64,000 nucleotides of DNA from Lacticaseibacillus daqingensis (GCF_003946115.1 NZ_RHOH01000001.1:1-64000); one strand, 5' to 3'; shown: positions 16,252-24,576, numbered from the stretch's first letter. The notes: generated by a model not told the origin, from the sequence alone. Numbers and translations: made by a program.

Positions 16252-17391
16252 ATGGCTAATTTGATTGACTACGCCCGCGCCGTGAGCGCGCAACCCTTTG
16301 CGACCCTGCCACCGACGCCGGTGGACGGGGTCATCCTCGCCCAGCTGGCCTACTTTCCGTTCGCCCAGCTGGCCGGCGCCCGCAACCGCTTCGGGACCCT
16401 GCGCGACCCGGCGGTGCTGACCGCTCTGACGCAGGACACCTGGCGCCCCGCGCAGAACCTTGCGCTGCTCACGGCGCTGGTGACCAGCCCCCGCTACCGT
16501 GATGTGCGCTGGCACTCGGCGGTCACCGAGCTGGACGTGGCGGCCGAAAAACAGTTCTCCGCCATCACCTTTTCGCTGCCCACTGGCGTGCACGTGCTGG
16601 CTTTTCGTGGCACCCGCGCCAACTTCGTGGACTGGAAGGAAGACTTCAACCTCGCGTACCTGCAGACGATCCCGTCGCAGCGCGCCGCCTTGGCCTACCT
16701 GACCCACGTCGCGGCCCACTACCCCGGACGCTACGCCTTGGTCGGCCACTCCAAGGGCGGCAACCTCGCCACCTATGCATTCGTGCACGCCGCCCCCGCC
16801 TTGCAGGCGCAGGTGCTGGCGGTGGTGAACGCCGATGGTCCGGGACTGGGCACGCCCCTCCCCGCGGCACTGCGGCCGCGGGTGCACAAGCTGGTGCCGC
16901 AATCCAGCCTCATCGGGACGCTGTTTGACCCGACACAGGATTACCAAGTGGTCGACAGCGCCGCGCACGCGTTGAACCAGCACGACCCGTTCAGCTGGCG
17001 CGTGCGCGGGCATGATTTTGCCACGCGGCCCGCGCTGGACGGCGGGGCCCAGTACACCCAGCGCAGCATCGCCGCCTGGGTGGCGAGCCTCGACGACGCC
17101 ACCAAGCAGCAGGCCTTGGCCGCCGCCTACGCGCTGGTGACCGAGACCCAGGCCACCACGTTTGCCGAGCTGCTGGCGGACTGGCCGCAAACCACACGCA
17201 CGCTGCTGGCCGGCCTGCGCGCCCAAGACGAAACCACGTCAGCGCAATGGCGGCAAGTGCTGGCGCAGCTGATCGCAGCGCTGTGGGCCAGCCTGCCCAC
17301 GCCGGCACGACCGGATTGGCCGGCCCGTTTACCGCGTCTGTTTCACGTGAAACATCAAGGAGGTCCCGATGAAAAGTCCCCTCGTCTTTAG
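16252..17391 (+). CDS. Mbeg1-like (DUF2974) alpha/beta-hydrolase family protein
   Basis: A 379-residue protein related to lipase-fold hydrolases. The nucleophile elbow GHSKGGNLATY is near residue 164, and an upstream VLAFRGTRANFVDWKED segment matches the family. No signal peptide is seen, so it should be cytosolic; the substrate is unknown. AGGAAGGTGA lies before the ATG. The last ~16 residues (LFHVKHQGG and onward) are encoded by a parS site and the ribosome site of the next gene, and the coding region overlaps that gene by 23 bp. Confidence 0.8.
   Translation: MANLIDYARAVSAQPFATLPPTPVDGVILAQLAYFPFAQLAGARNRFGTLRDPAVLTALTQDTWRPAQNLALLTALVTSPRYRDVRWHSAVTELDVAAEKQFSAITFSLPTGVHVLAFRGTRANFVDWKEDFNLAYLQTIPSQRAALAYLTHVAAHYPGRYALVGHSKGGNLATYAFVHAAPALQAQVLAVVNADGPGLGTPLPAALRPRVHKLVPQSSLIGTLFDPTQDYQVVDSAAHALNQHDPFSWRVRGHDFATRPALDGGAQYTQRSIAAWVASLDDATKQQALAAAYALVTETQATTFAELLADWPQTTRTLLAGLRAQDETTSAQWRQVLAQLIAALWASLPTPARPDWPARLPRLFHVKHQGGPDEKSPRL
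17339..17354. promoter_or_regulatory. parS site, copy 2 (inside a coding region)
   Basis: A perfect TGTTTCACGTGAAACA within the 3' end of the DUF2974 gene, where it encodes LFHVKH. It lies a few bases before the ribosome site of the HAD phosphatase gene and about 45 kb from dnaN-dnaA. Confidence 0.93.
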
Positions 17392-18163
17392 CGACATCGA
17401 CGGTACGCTGCTCGATGATCACCACCAACTACCGGCCGCGGTGATCGCCGCGGTGCGCGACTACGCCCAAGCCGGCGGCCACTTCTGCCTCGCCTCGGCG
17501 CGGCCCCCGCGCGGCATGACTGCCTTGGCCGCCCGGCTGGGCCTCACCCTGCCACTGGTCAGCCTGAACGGGGCGCTGATCGTCACCGAAGCCGAAGCTG
17601 GCCGCTTCACCACGCTGTTTGAGCAACCGCTCCCGACCGGCGCCGCCGCCCATGTGGCGACCGTGGCAGCCACGCTACCGGTCAGCCTGAACCTGTTCGC
17701 CGGCCTCGACTGGTGCGCCGCGCCCAGCGACTGGGTGACACAAGAAGTCGCCATCACCGGCTTTGCCCCGACGCTGCGTGACCCGGCCGCCTTACTGGCT
17801 AGCGGCCGCGCCGTGCACAAGATCCTGTGCATGGGGGTCCCTACCGCCATCGATGCGTTGGCTGACGCGCTGGTCGACCAGCCGCTGACGCTGGCGCGTT
17901 CCAAGCCCACCTACCTGGAGATCACGCACCCCGCCGTGTCCAAGCGTGCGGCGCTGCACGCGATGGCGCGCTACTTCGATGTGCCGATGACGGCCACCCT
18001 GGCGATGGGCGATGGCGACAACGACCTCGCGATGGTGCAAGCCGCCGGTACCGGCATCGCGCTGGCCAACGGCACCGCAGCGTTGCGCACCGCGGCGACA
18101 CATGTGGTGGCGGCCAACACCGAAGCCGGTGCGGCTCAGGCGCTGCGCGAGTTTGCCATGTGA
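17369..18163 (+). CDS. HAD-superfamily Cof-type phosphatase
   Basis: A 264-residue cytosolic phosphatase of the Cof/YidA subfamily. Motif I is SDIDGTLLDD (residues 8-17) with both catalytic aspartates. The C-terminal motif AMGDGDNDLAMV near 212 carries the Mg2+ ligands, and a large C2 cap lies between. AAGGAGG precedes the ATG by 5 nt and overlaps the preceding coding region. Family members dephosphorylate sugar phosphates or cofactors such as FMN or PLP; the substrate cannot be assigned. Confidence 0.88.
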   Translation: MKSPLVFSDIDGTLLDDHHQLPAAVIAAVRDYAQAGGHFCLASARPPRGMTALAARLGLTLPLVSLNGALIVTEAEAGRFTTLFEQPLPTGAAAHVATVAATLPVSLNLFAGLDWCAAPSDWVTQEVAITGFAPTLRDPAALLASGRAVHKILCMGVPTAIDALADALVDQPLTLARSKPTYLEITHPAVSKRAALHAMARYFDVPMTATLAMGDGDNDLAMVQAAGTGIALANGTAALRTAATHVVAANTEAGAAQALREFAM

Positions 18164-18180
18164 CACGCCGTGAGCAGCGC

Positions 18181-18209
18181 TTAACAGCGGCGCCTCATGG
18201 TGGCATAAT
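18181..18209 (+). promoter_or_regulatory. Promoter of the MFS exporter gene
   Basis: TTAACA (18181-18186) and CATAAT (18204-18209) are 17 nt apart and lie 38 bp upstream of the GTG start. Confidence 0.55.
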
Positions 18210-18246
18210 GAATCTTATCGTTTAATTGTAAAGGAGGTGCGCCGCC

Positions 18247-19464
18247 GTGGATGACGCGCAACGAGAACAAGGCCCCTGGAAGCGCAACTTGTACGTGCTA
18301 TGGTTCTGCACGTTTGTCGCCGGGATCGCCTTTTCAGAAATCATGCCGTTTCTGTCCCTGTACGTCGGGCAAATGGGCGACTTCTCCAAGGCGCAACTGA
18401 CGTTTTGGAGCGGGCTGATCTACGCGGTGACCTTTTTGATCACCGCCATCGTCAGCCCGATGTGGGGGGCCTTGGCCGACCGCACCGGCCGCAAGGTGAT
18501 GCTGATCCGCACCAGCTTTGGGATCGCGGTGGCGATGCTTTTGATGGGCCTGTGCACCAACGTCTGGGCGCTGTTGGCCTGCCGCTTCTTCCAAGGCTTT
18601 TTCTCCGGCTACATCCCCAACGCCCAGGCGCTGGTCGCCTCGCAGACTCCACGCAAAAAAGCCGGCGTGGCGCTCGGCACCCTAGTGACCGGCGCCATCT
18701 CCGGGACGCTATTCGGCCCGATCGTCGGCGGCGTGCTGGCAGAGCTGTTCTCGATCCGCAACACCTTCTTCATCACCGCCGCGCTGCTCGCCATCGTCGG
18801 GCTGATGTCGGCCTTTCTTGTGCAAGAATCCTTTGTCCCCGTTGAACACCCGAAAGGCGCCCCGCGCACCTCGCTACTTCAAAAAGTCGCCGACCCCAAG
18901 CTGATCGTCATCCTGCTGGTTTCGACCATGATCGTCCAAACTGGGAACGCCTCGATCTCCCCCATCATCTCCCTTTACATTAAGGAACTGATGCACGGTC
19001 AGGGCGCGTACACCGTCATCGCCGGCGTGATCGCCGCGCTGCCTGGCATCTCCAACATCCTGGCCGCCCCGCGGCTCGGACGCTACGGCGACACCCACGG
19101 CTCCGGGCGCGTGCTGATCGCCTGCTACCTGTTCGCGGTGCTGGTGTACTTCCCGCAAGGCATCATCGGTAGCGTCGTCGGTTTGGGCGTCTTGCGCCTG
19201 TTCGTCGGCATCTCGGACGCGGGCCTTTTTCCGACCATCCAGACCCTGTTGACCAAAAACACCCCGCCGGAAACGACCAGCGCGATTTTCTCCTGGAACC
19301 AGAGCTTCCAGGCCTTGGGCAACATGTTCGGTGCCTTCCTTGGCGGCACCCTGGCCGGCATCTTCGACTACAACGTCGTCTTCATTTCGACGGCCTGTCT
19401 GCTACTGATCAACCTGATCTTCCTGCGCGTCAGCGAACCACAGCTGCTGCGCAAAACCGACTGA
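18247..19464 (+). CDS. MFS multidrug-type efflux transporter
   Basis: A 405-residue major-facilitator protein with 12 hydrophobic segments. The loop after helix 2 carries the MFS signature GALADRTGRKVMLI (about residues 76-89), and the DHA1-type motif C is in GTLFGPIVGG near 155. It should export drugs or metabolites by proton antiport. The start is GTG, 9 nt after AAAGGAGGTG. It stands alone with its own promoter and a following hairpin. The exported compound is unknown. Confidence 0.88.
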   Translation: MDDAQREQGPWKRNLYVLWFCTFVAGIAFSEIMPFLSLYVGQMGDFSKAQLTFWSGLIYAVTFLITAIVSPMWGALADRTGRKVMLIRTSFGIAVAMLLMGLCTNVWALLACRFFQGFFSGYIPNAQALVASQTPRKKAGVALGTLVTGAISGTLFGPIVGGVLAELFSIRNTFFITAALLAIVGLMSAFLVQESFVPVEHPKGAPRTSLLQKVADPKLIVILLVSTMIVQTGNASISPIISLYIKELMHGQGAYTVIAGVIAALPGISNILAAPRLGRYGDTHGSGRVLIACYLFAVLVYFPQGIIGSVVGLGVLRLFVGISDAGLFPTIQTLLTKNTPPETTSAIFSWNQSFQALGNMFGAFLGGTLAGIFDYNVVFISTACLLLINLIFLRVSEPQLLRKTD

Positions 19465-19473
19465 CCTGAAAAC

Positions 19474-19517
19474 GCGCCATGACCGCTGCCCCGCTTAGGG
19501 CCGGTCATAGCGCGTTA
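19474..19517 (+). terminator. Long hairpin after the MFS gene
   Basis: AACGCGC-ATGACCG pairs with CGGTCAT-GCGCGTT around an apical CCCCGCTTAGGG. There is no strong T-run after it. The apex resembles the CGTACTTA loop of the structured repeat family, so it may be a short relative rather than a plain terminator. Confidence 0.5.
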
Positions 19518-19530
19518 GTTTATAAATAGA

Positions 19531-19559
19531 TTGATAACGATTTCGATATCGGGTAAACT
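19531..19559 (+). promoter_or_regulatory. Promoter of the small membrane-anchored protein gene
   Basis: TTGATA (19531-19536) and TAAACT (19554-19559) are separated by 17 nt, 31 bp before the start codon. Confidence 0.5.
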
Positions 19560-19589
19560 GTCGGCAACCATTATCTTGTGAGGTGCTTC

Positions 19590-20081
19590 ATGACACACAA
19601 AACCGCATGGCTTGCCGGCCTGACCCTCCTGCTCACCGCCCTCATCTGCGGCGGCCTATACTGCTGGCCCCGAACGCTGACCTTTCACCACAGCTTTACG
19701 GTGGGCCAGTCCCCGCTACCGGTGACGATCACGGCCAGGAGCCTCCGCAACAGCCCCCGCACCCTGCGTTTCGCGCACGTACCCAAGCTCACGTTTTATA
19801 GCCAGCTACCCGCCGATGCCAATGCGGCGCCCTACACCCTGACCGCCACCCTGCGTGACCGCCACGAGCGCTTTCTCGCCACCTTCAAGTGGACGCTGAC
19901 GCCGACCCAAGACGATTTGGTCGCCACGCGCCTGGTGACCCAAACCGTCACGCAGAAGCCGGTGCGGCTGCGCAACACCGGCAATCACCTTCGCATCACT
20001 ATCCAAAATAGCCGCCACCAGCTGTACGCTAAAACCGCGGCGCTCACCTTGTCGGCGGCCAACGGGTCGTTTCAGTATTAA
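19590..20081 (+). CDS. Membrane-anchored extracytoplasmic protein, unknown function
   Basis: I do not recognise this 163-residue protein. It has one N-terminal membrane segment (about residues 6-25, ending GGLYCW), so the rest should lie outside. The exterior part is rich in Thr, Arg and beta-type sequence (SPLPVTITARSL; KPVRLRNTGNHLRITIQN), suggesting a beta-sandwich. The ATG preceded by GAGGTG is chosen over an earlier GTG. It has its own promoter and no clear operon partner. Confidence 0.65.
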   Translation: MTHKTAWLAGLTLLLTALICGGLYCWPRTLTFHHSFTVGQSPLPVTITARSLRNSPRTLRFAHVPKLTFYSQLPADANAAPYTLTATLRDRHERFLATFKWTLTPTQDDLVATRLVTQTVTQKPVRLRNTGNHLRITIQNSRHQLYAKTAALTLSAANGSFQY

Positions 20082-20310
20082 TGCGCGAGAAGACATCATG
20101 GTAGTGCTGACACACTGATAGTAACGGCTACCCATCTTAGGGGAATCGCGTACGAGAATTATGAGAGACGTTCTGCGCGTTTTTCGCGTATTTTTGCCTT
20201 TTCCAGTATGATGGTTGAGACAAGGAAAAGCCGGACGGTGGCTAGCTTCAATCGAAAGATGGGAGTGATGCCTATGATTCTTTTGGGTTGTTGCTCTGAA
20301 AGGAACACTC

Positions 20311-20394
20311 ATGAGCGTTTTCGAAGCGCTGTCCCTGATGATCGCTTTTGGCGGCCTGATTGTGGCAATCATGAAAAACGACACAAAAAAATAA
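20311..20394 (+). CDS. Type I toxin of the holin-like (Hol-Tox) family
   Basis: A 27-residue peptide starting MSVFEALSLMIAFGGLIVAI and ending in a charged tail (MKNDTKK). The MxVFEALxLMIxFGxLIxAI pattern is that of short holin-like type I toxins in Bacillota, which insert into the membrane. AAAGGA lies 6 nt before the ATG. A bidirectional hairpin covers the stop codon, and a minus-strand promoter at 20522-20550 fires back into it, giving the expected convergent antisense antitoxin. A TATGAT -10 for the toxin lies at 20207-20212. Confidence 0.78.
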   Translation: MSVFEALSLMIAFGGLIVAIMKNDTKK

Positions 20395-20430
20395 TCGTCT
20401 CGTGCTTGCCGGCTACGACGATTATCTTTT
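20391..20430 (+). terminator. Bidirectional terminator at the toxin stop codon
   Basis: ATAATCGTC (20391-20399) pairs with GACGATTAT (20417-20425). T-runs follow on both strands, so it can end both the toxin mRNA and the antisense RNA. Confidence 0.75.
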
Positions 20431-20479
20431 GTTAGGTAATTAAGCTAAGCTGGCCACCGGAGAAATCCGGCCTTGCCTT

Positions 20480-20510
20480 GCCGGTGGCGCATTGCGTCAT
20501 CGGCTTTTTT
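20480..20510 (+). terminator. Second plus-strand terminator downstream of the toxin
   Basis: GCCGGTG pairs with CATCGGC and is followed by TTTTTT. If the toxin mRNA ends here, it overlaps nearly the whole predicted antisense RNA. Confidence 0.6.
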
Positions 20511-20521
20511 AATTCACCAAT

Positions 20522-20550
20522 AGTATAGCACGTGCCTTCAAAACGACCAA
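20522..20550 (-). promoter_or_regulatory. Promoter of the antisense antitoxin RNA
   Basis: On the minus strand TTGGTC (20550-20545) and TATACT (20527-20522) are spaced exactly 17 nt apart. No gene starts downstream on this strand, which supports an RNA product. Confidence 0.55.
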
Positions 20551-20619
20551 CTTCAGGCCGTGGCCTCTCATAAAACTTAAGCTGTCCCCGCACCACTCCC
20601 TGTGCGTTGCTCCGGCCAA

Positions 20620-20907
20620 CTACCGCCGTTTCGGCAGTAAGTTCACCCCGAAATTCACCACATACAGCATCGTCGAAAGCATTAACAAGAGAAAGAAAAT
20701 TTGCGTCGGCTGATCCGTCACATCCAGATCCCGAATCACGCCGTACACGAACTCAAAGCAGGCCTGCTGAACCAGGACCAGGGTATTGATCAGAATCGCC
20801 AAGAGAAATCCTCGTTTGGTTCGCTCAGTGCTGAAAATCAGGGTGCAGACTTGTACACCAATGCCCAAACACCCTGCGATGACGAGTAAGTTGCGGATGG
20901 GTTCCAT
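20620..20907 (-). CDS. Small three-helix membrane protein, unknown function
   Basis: I do not recognise this 95-residue protein. It starts MEPIRNLLVIAGCLG and has three hydrophobic segments (about residues 5-24, 32-53 and 68-90), with a charged loop FSTERTKRG between the first two. The ATG preceded by AAAGGGTGA is preferred to a longer in-frame reading. It lies 45 bp downstream of the OppA-like gene on the same strand and might share its transcript. Confidence 0.6.
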   Translation of the reverse strand: MEPIRNLLVIAGCLGIGVQVCTLIFSTERTKRGFLLAILINTLVLVQQACFEFVYGVIRDLDVTDQPTQIFFLLLMLSTMLYVVNFGVNLLPKRR

Positions 20908-20952
20908 CGGTTTCACCCTTTCAGAGATGCGCATTCGCTCCCTCATCAGCGC

Positions 20953-22596
20953 TCACTTCTGCACCACATACGCGGTCTTGTAGCTCCACTGCGTTCCGGC
21001 CGTGTTGTGTACGATTCCCTTCACGGACGGCTGTTGCAGGAATGCGGTCACAGTCTGATACAGCGGCGTGAAGCCCTGGGTCGCGTTGAACCGAGTCGCG
21101 GCCTGCACCAGGTCGGCCCAGCGCGCGGTCGGGTCGTTGGCGTCGGTGGTGCTGGCCTTGGTCACCAGCGCCGTGTACGCCGGATCGTCAAAGTGGCCGT
21201 AGTTGTTGCTGGTGGTCGGCAGCGGGATCTGCAGGAAGGAGATTGGATCGTTGAAGTCCGCGCCCCAGCTGCCAAGCGCCAGGTCAAAGTCGCCCGACTG
21301 CTGCAACTGCCGCGCCATTGCACCCGGCACGGCGCGCAGGTTCAGCGTCAGCCCCGGCAGCTCCTTTTCCAGCTGTGCCTTCACGTAGGTCGCCGCCGTG
21401 TTTTGCAGCGCATCATCGTTAGCCACCAGCAACTCCAGCGTCAGCTGCCGCTCGCCCAACGCCGCCAGCCCCTTCAGCCACAGCGTGCGCGCGGTGCCCG
21501 GCGCGTAATTGAGCGTGCCCGGCGCGGTCGCCTCCTTGGCAAAATCGACCCCGGTGCGCGGATTCTTCGCCAGCCCGGAGGCGACGAATCCCAGCGGCAC
21601 CGTTGAGCCGTTCCCCAGCGCCTTTTGCGTCAGCGCCGTGCGGTCCAGCGCGTGGGAAAACGCCAGGCGAATGTCCTGATTGCTGACGGCGGCCTTCACC
21701 TGACTGTCCTTGGCCGCGTAGTTGTACGCCAGCCAGGCCACCTGCGCGTACGGGTAGGCCTGAAACGCCGGGTCCGTCTTGTATTTAGGCACCTGATTGG
21801 CGGCCAGCGGGGTCATGTCAAGCTTGCCCGTCTGGTACAGGCTCAGGCCGGTCGCCGCATTTTCCACCACCTGGTACGTGATTTGATCCAGCAAGACCTT
21901 CTGCTTGTCCCAGTAGTACGGGTTTTTCACGAACGCCCAGGTGTCACCGGTGCCCGTCCAGCCCGTCACCTTGAACGGGCCAGAGTACACCATGTTGGCC
22001 GCCTTGGTGCCGTACGCCTTGCCGTACTGCGTCACCGCCGCCTCACTTTGCGGCGCAAACAGCGGGTACGCCATCAGCACCTTGAAGTAGGCGATCGGCT
22101 GATCGAGCGTGACCACGACCGTGCGCGCGTCTGTCGCCCGGATGCCTAGGGTGCTTGGCGCTGCGGTGCCGGCGTTGATCTGAGTCGCGTTCTTGATGCC
22201 ATTGAACAGATACGCGTACGGCGACTTAGTGGCTGGCGTGATGGTGCGCCGCCACGAGTACACGAAGTCCTGCGCGGTCAGCACGCTGCCGTCACTCCAC
22301 TTGAGGTTCGGCCGCAGTGTGAACGTCCACGTCAGGCCATCCGGCGAGACAGTGCCACTTTGCGCCAACCCCGCCACCGGCTGCCCATTGGCCCCCAGCC
22401 GGTAAAATCCTTCAAACACGTTGCCCGTCTGCCCGTAACCGGTCGCCTGAGCGAGGTCGATCGTCGCCAACGGTGCCTGTGCAGAGAGCCGCAGCACCTG
22501 CTTTTCGGCCGAATTGGTCGTTGGCCGCGCGCAGCCCACCAGCACCAATAAGCCGGTCGCCACTGCCAGTAGTACGCCAATCAATGCTCGTTTCAT
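20953..22596 (-). CDS. Oligopeptide-binding lipoprotein (OppA-like)
   Basis: A 547-residue family 5 binding protein expected to capture peptides for an Opp-type importer. It starts MKRALIGVLLA with a lipobox ending LVGC, so it is lipid-anchored. GNVFEGFYRLG, LKWSDGSVLTAQDFVYSW and the internal GKLDMTPLAANQV region match OppA/MppA proteins. AAAGGAG precedes the chosen ATG; an upstream in-frame extension has no ribosome site and crosses a terminator. No opp permease or ATPase genes are adjacent. A Cys-rich leader ORF and an intrinsic terminator lie upstream, suggesting attenuation control. Confidence 0.9.
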   Translation of the reverse strand: MKRALIGVLLAVATGLLVLVGCARPTTNSAEKQVLRLSAQAPLATIDLAQATGYGQTGNVFEGFYRLGANGQPVAGLAQSGTVSPDGLTWTFTLRPNLKWSDGSVLTAQDFVYSWRRTITPATKSPYAYLFNGIKNATQINAGTAAPSTLGIRATDARTVVVTLDQPIAYFKVLMAYPLFAPQSEAAVTQYGKAYGTKAANMVYSGPFKVTGWTGTGDTWAFVKNPYYWDKQKVLLDQITYQVVENAATGLSLYQTGKLDMTPLAANQVPKYKTDPAFQAYPYAQVAWLAYNYAAKDSQVKAAVSNQDIRLAFSHALDRTALTQKALGNGSTVPLGFVASGLAKNPRTGVDFAKEATAPGTLNYAPGTARTLWLKGLAALGERQLTLELLVANDDALQNTAATYVKAQLEKELPGLTLNLRAVPGAMARQLQQSGDFDLALGSWGADFNDPISFLQIPLPTTSNNYGHFDDPAYTALVTKASTTDANDPTARWADLVQAATRFNATQGFTPLYQTVTAFLQQPSVKGIVHNTAGTQWSYKTAYVVQK

Positions 22597-22634
22597 TGTC
22601 TTCTCCTTTGCTAGAGCCGTGTCTGATGCCACAC

Positions 22635-22686
22635 AAAAACGCCGTGCGCAACCAGTGAATGACGATTCACCGAAGCCCCACGGCGC
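22635..22686 (-). terminator. Attenuator-type terminator upstream of the OppA-like gene
   Basis: On the minus strand CGCCGTG pairs with CACGGCG, enclosing an inner GTGAAT/ATTCAC hairpin, and TTTTTG follows. It lies between a short leader ORF and the OppA start, where it would stop transcription unless an alternative fold forms. Confidence 0.65.
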
Positions 22687-22701
22687 CACCTTGACGGAAG
22701 T

Positions 22702-22794
22702 CTACCAACACGTCAAAAAGCCGTCCGAGCGCGCCTGGGTCAATCGTGCACACAACATCCAGCACCGACAAGTTGAACCGAGTTGTTGAACCAT
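22702..22794 (-). CDS. Cys-rich leader peptide upstream of the OppA-like gene
   Basis: A 30-codon ORF with a good ribosome site (GGAGG 9 nt before the ATG). The peptide contains the cluster TCRCWMLC (residues 8-15) and ends LTCW, with four Cys and two Trp codons. It is followed by a terminator hairpin and then by the OppA-like gene on the same strand. This is the layout of a translation-coupled attenuator, with Cys (or Trp) supply as the likely cue. It is not recognised from a named family, and function is inferred from arrangement. Confidence 0.5.
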   Translation of the reverse strand: MVQQLGSTCRCWMLCARLTQARSDGFLTCW

Positions 22795-22913
22795 CACCAA
22801 ACGCCTCCTTGAATTGAATGTGTCGTCATGATACCGGCGGTGACAACTTCTGTCAACTGATTCGCCTCGGCCGACCACGCGCCACGGTGACCCCGGCGCA
22901 GCAGACGCCAAAC

Positions 22914-22951
22914 GAAAAGCCCACCGCGCGAAAAACGTCGGTGAGCGGCTT
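22914..22951 (-). terminator. Terminator of the TetR-family gene
   Basis: On the minus strand AGCCGCTCACCG pairs imperfectly with CGGTGGGCT and is followed by TTTT, just after the TetR stop codon. Confidence 0.6.
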
Positions 22952-22964
22952 ATTGATCGTGCCG

Positions 22965-23468
22965 TTAATTATCTTCCGTGAGCTCGTCGACCAGCCACTG
23001 CTGCCACTGCAAGCTATCCGTATCCTGTCCGTGCGTCAGCGTCCAGTGTAGCCCGTGCACAATGCTGGCGGCCGCCGCACTGATGCGGTACTCACTCACC
23101 GCACTGCCCGCCGCCAGCGTTTGGCGTAACTGGGCCGCCAGCGCGGCCTGCAAGTCCAGGTCCGCTTCGTGGATCGCCAGCAGGGCCACCAACGGCGCCC
23201 GCAGCGGCCATGCGGCGGTGGTCAGGCGCGCCACAAGCTCAGCACGCGTGCCGGTCAGCGCAGGCACCAACAGCCGCATCGCACCATCGATCTGGCGTTC
23301 CAGCCAATCGTTTTTGTCTAAGTAGTAACTGTAAAACGTCGGGCGCGTGATGTGCGCCGCGACGCACCACGCCTGCACCGACAGCTGGGCAAAGCCACCC
23401 TGCGCAAGCATTGCGTAGCCGGCCCGGTCGATGGCCGCGATGGTCTTCAGTGTTCGCTTGTCCGTCAT
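22965..23468 (-). CDS. TetR/AcrR-family regulator
   Basis: A 167-residue regulator. The N-terminal helix-turn-helix is clear (YAMLAQGGFAQLSVQ, then AAHITRPTFYSYYLDKNDWL, up to about residue 57). The C-terminal ligand domain is short, typical of AcrR-type proteins of this size. GAGGTGA precedes the ATG. It lies 23 bp downstream of the broken TauE permease gene on the same strand, so it may once have controlled that exporter. No operator was identified. Confidence 0.85.
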   Translation of the reverse strand: MTDKRTLKTIAAIDRAGYAMLAQGGFAQLSVQAWCVAAHITRPTFYSYYLDKNDWLERQIDGAMRLLVPALTGTRAELVARLTTAAWPLRAPLVALLAIHEADLDLQAALAAQLRQTLAAGSAVSEYRISAAAASIVHGLHWTLTHGQDTDSLQWQQWLVDELTEDN

Positions 23469-23491
23469 ATGCTCACCTCACTGGTATCGTA

Positions 23492-24208
23492 TCAGCCCAC
23501 GAGGCAATAGTACAGCCCGCTGAGCCCAATGAACGCGTACACCAGCTGACTGACCCGCTGTGCGTCCAGGTGGGTCACGAGCCGACTGGCGATCGCCGTG
23601 CCCACCAGCGCGCCGATCAATCCGATGGCGGCCAGACCGAAGTCGCTCACTTGCAAAATGCCGTGTGCAAACCGCAGACTGGTCACGTACACCCCGTCCA
23701 TCAAGAAAAAGGTCTGAATGCTCGCCAAGTACTGCGCCTTGCTTTTGCTTTGAAGCAGAAAATATAGCGCCATCAGCGGTCCGCCGATACCGAACAGACC
23801 GTTAAAGAAGCCCGAGATGATCATGAACGCCGCGTTCACCGGTCAAGGATACGGATGTATCGCTGATTTACGCAGTGTAAAATAAGCCGCAATAACCAAC
23901 AGCAACCCACCCAGCAGCCGCTTGAGCACCCCCGTGTCAAGCAACTGCCCCAGCGGGACCGAAACCGTCGCCACCGCGGAATACACGATGAACGGCACGA
24001 TCAGCTGCCGCAACTGCAGCGCTTTGCGGTAGCGCCACGCCAGCCACGCCGTCGCCACAAACATGGTCATGCCCGCGACCCCGGCGGCCTGCGCCACCGG
24101 CATCAGGGCGGGGAGAAAAATCATGAGGATGATCCCCGAACCGAAGCCAGTCAGGCCTTGCACCAGGCCAGCGAGCAGGGCCGGCAGAATGAAATAAAGT
24201 AGCGTCAC
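23492..24208 (-). pseudogene. TauE/SafE-family permease, interrupted by an in-frame stop
   Basis: Two halves of one TauE/SafE permease lie in the same frame, separated by a single TGA at 23845-23843. The first half (from GTG at 24208) starts VTLLYFILPALLAGLVQG and ends HPYP; the second resumes at once and contains SGFFNGLFGIGGPLMALY, the duplicated signature of the family. Joined, they give about 238 residues, near the usual length. TauE proteins export sulfite, sulfoacetate or similar anions. A restart is possible at a GTG one codon after the stop, so a split product or a sequencing error is not excluded. Confidence 0.75.
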
Positions 24209-24576
24209 GCAGGGGCATCCTTTCAGTGACTGAGCAATAATTACCAAAGAGTAATTTTAGCATTAATCAGTAACCTCACCTAGCCCCAAACCGTGATTGC
24301 GACGAACCAGCCGCATCGACTTCCTTGGCCGCAACCACGTGCAGAACAGTCGGGGCCTAATTGTCCGGTCCTGATACCGCAACAGTTGCTCAGCGCGCCA
24401 ATAGCGCTTGACTTGCGCCGCACCCCTGTAGCGGCAGCTCTAGTCGCGCGTCACCGGCCTACCCGGCTCCCCCCCACTGATCGCGGTCAAGTCATCCAGC
24501 CCACTCGGCCGTTCAAAAAAGGTGCCCCTCGGGGCGATCGTGAGTCATGCTGTCATCACGCGGTATCAACTTGGTA
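24209..24576. other. Intergenic stretch, no gene seen
   Basis: First part of the ~620-bp gap before the GH18 gene. No convincing coding region or hairpin terminator was found; the open frames across it have no ribosome site or recognisable product. Confidence 0.5.

Larger units (their letters stand above)
20384..20515 (-). ncRNA. Putative antisense antitoxin RNA for the Hol-Tox peptide
   Basis: Inferred from a minus-strand promoter whose transcript would start near 20515 and end at a hairpin followed by TTTTTT at the toxin stop codon (20391-20384). It would overlap the whole toxin 3'-UTR and its last few codons, the arrangement known for TxpA/RatA-like pairs. Boundaries are inferred. Confidence 0.5.

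Noticed and set aside
20208-20435. 75-codon plus-strand frame overlapping the Hol-Tox peptide
   Set aside because: Its sequence has no family features, whereas the 27-residue frame has a ribosome site and a known toxin pattern.
22597-22810. T-box riboswitch before the OppA-like gene
   Set aside because: The conserved T-box sequence AGGGTGGNACCGCG is not present; a translated leader with a terminator explains the region better.
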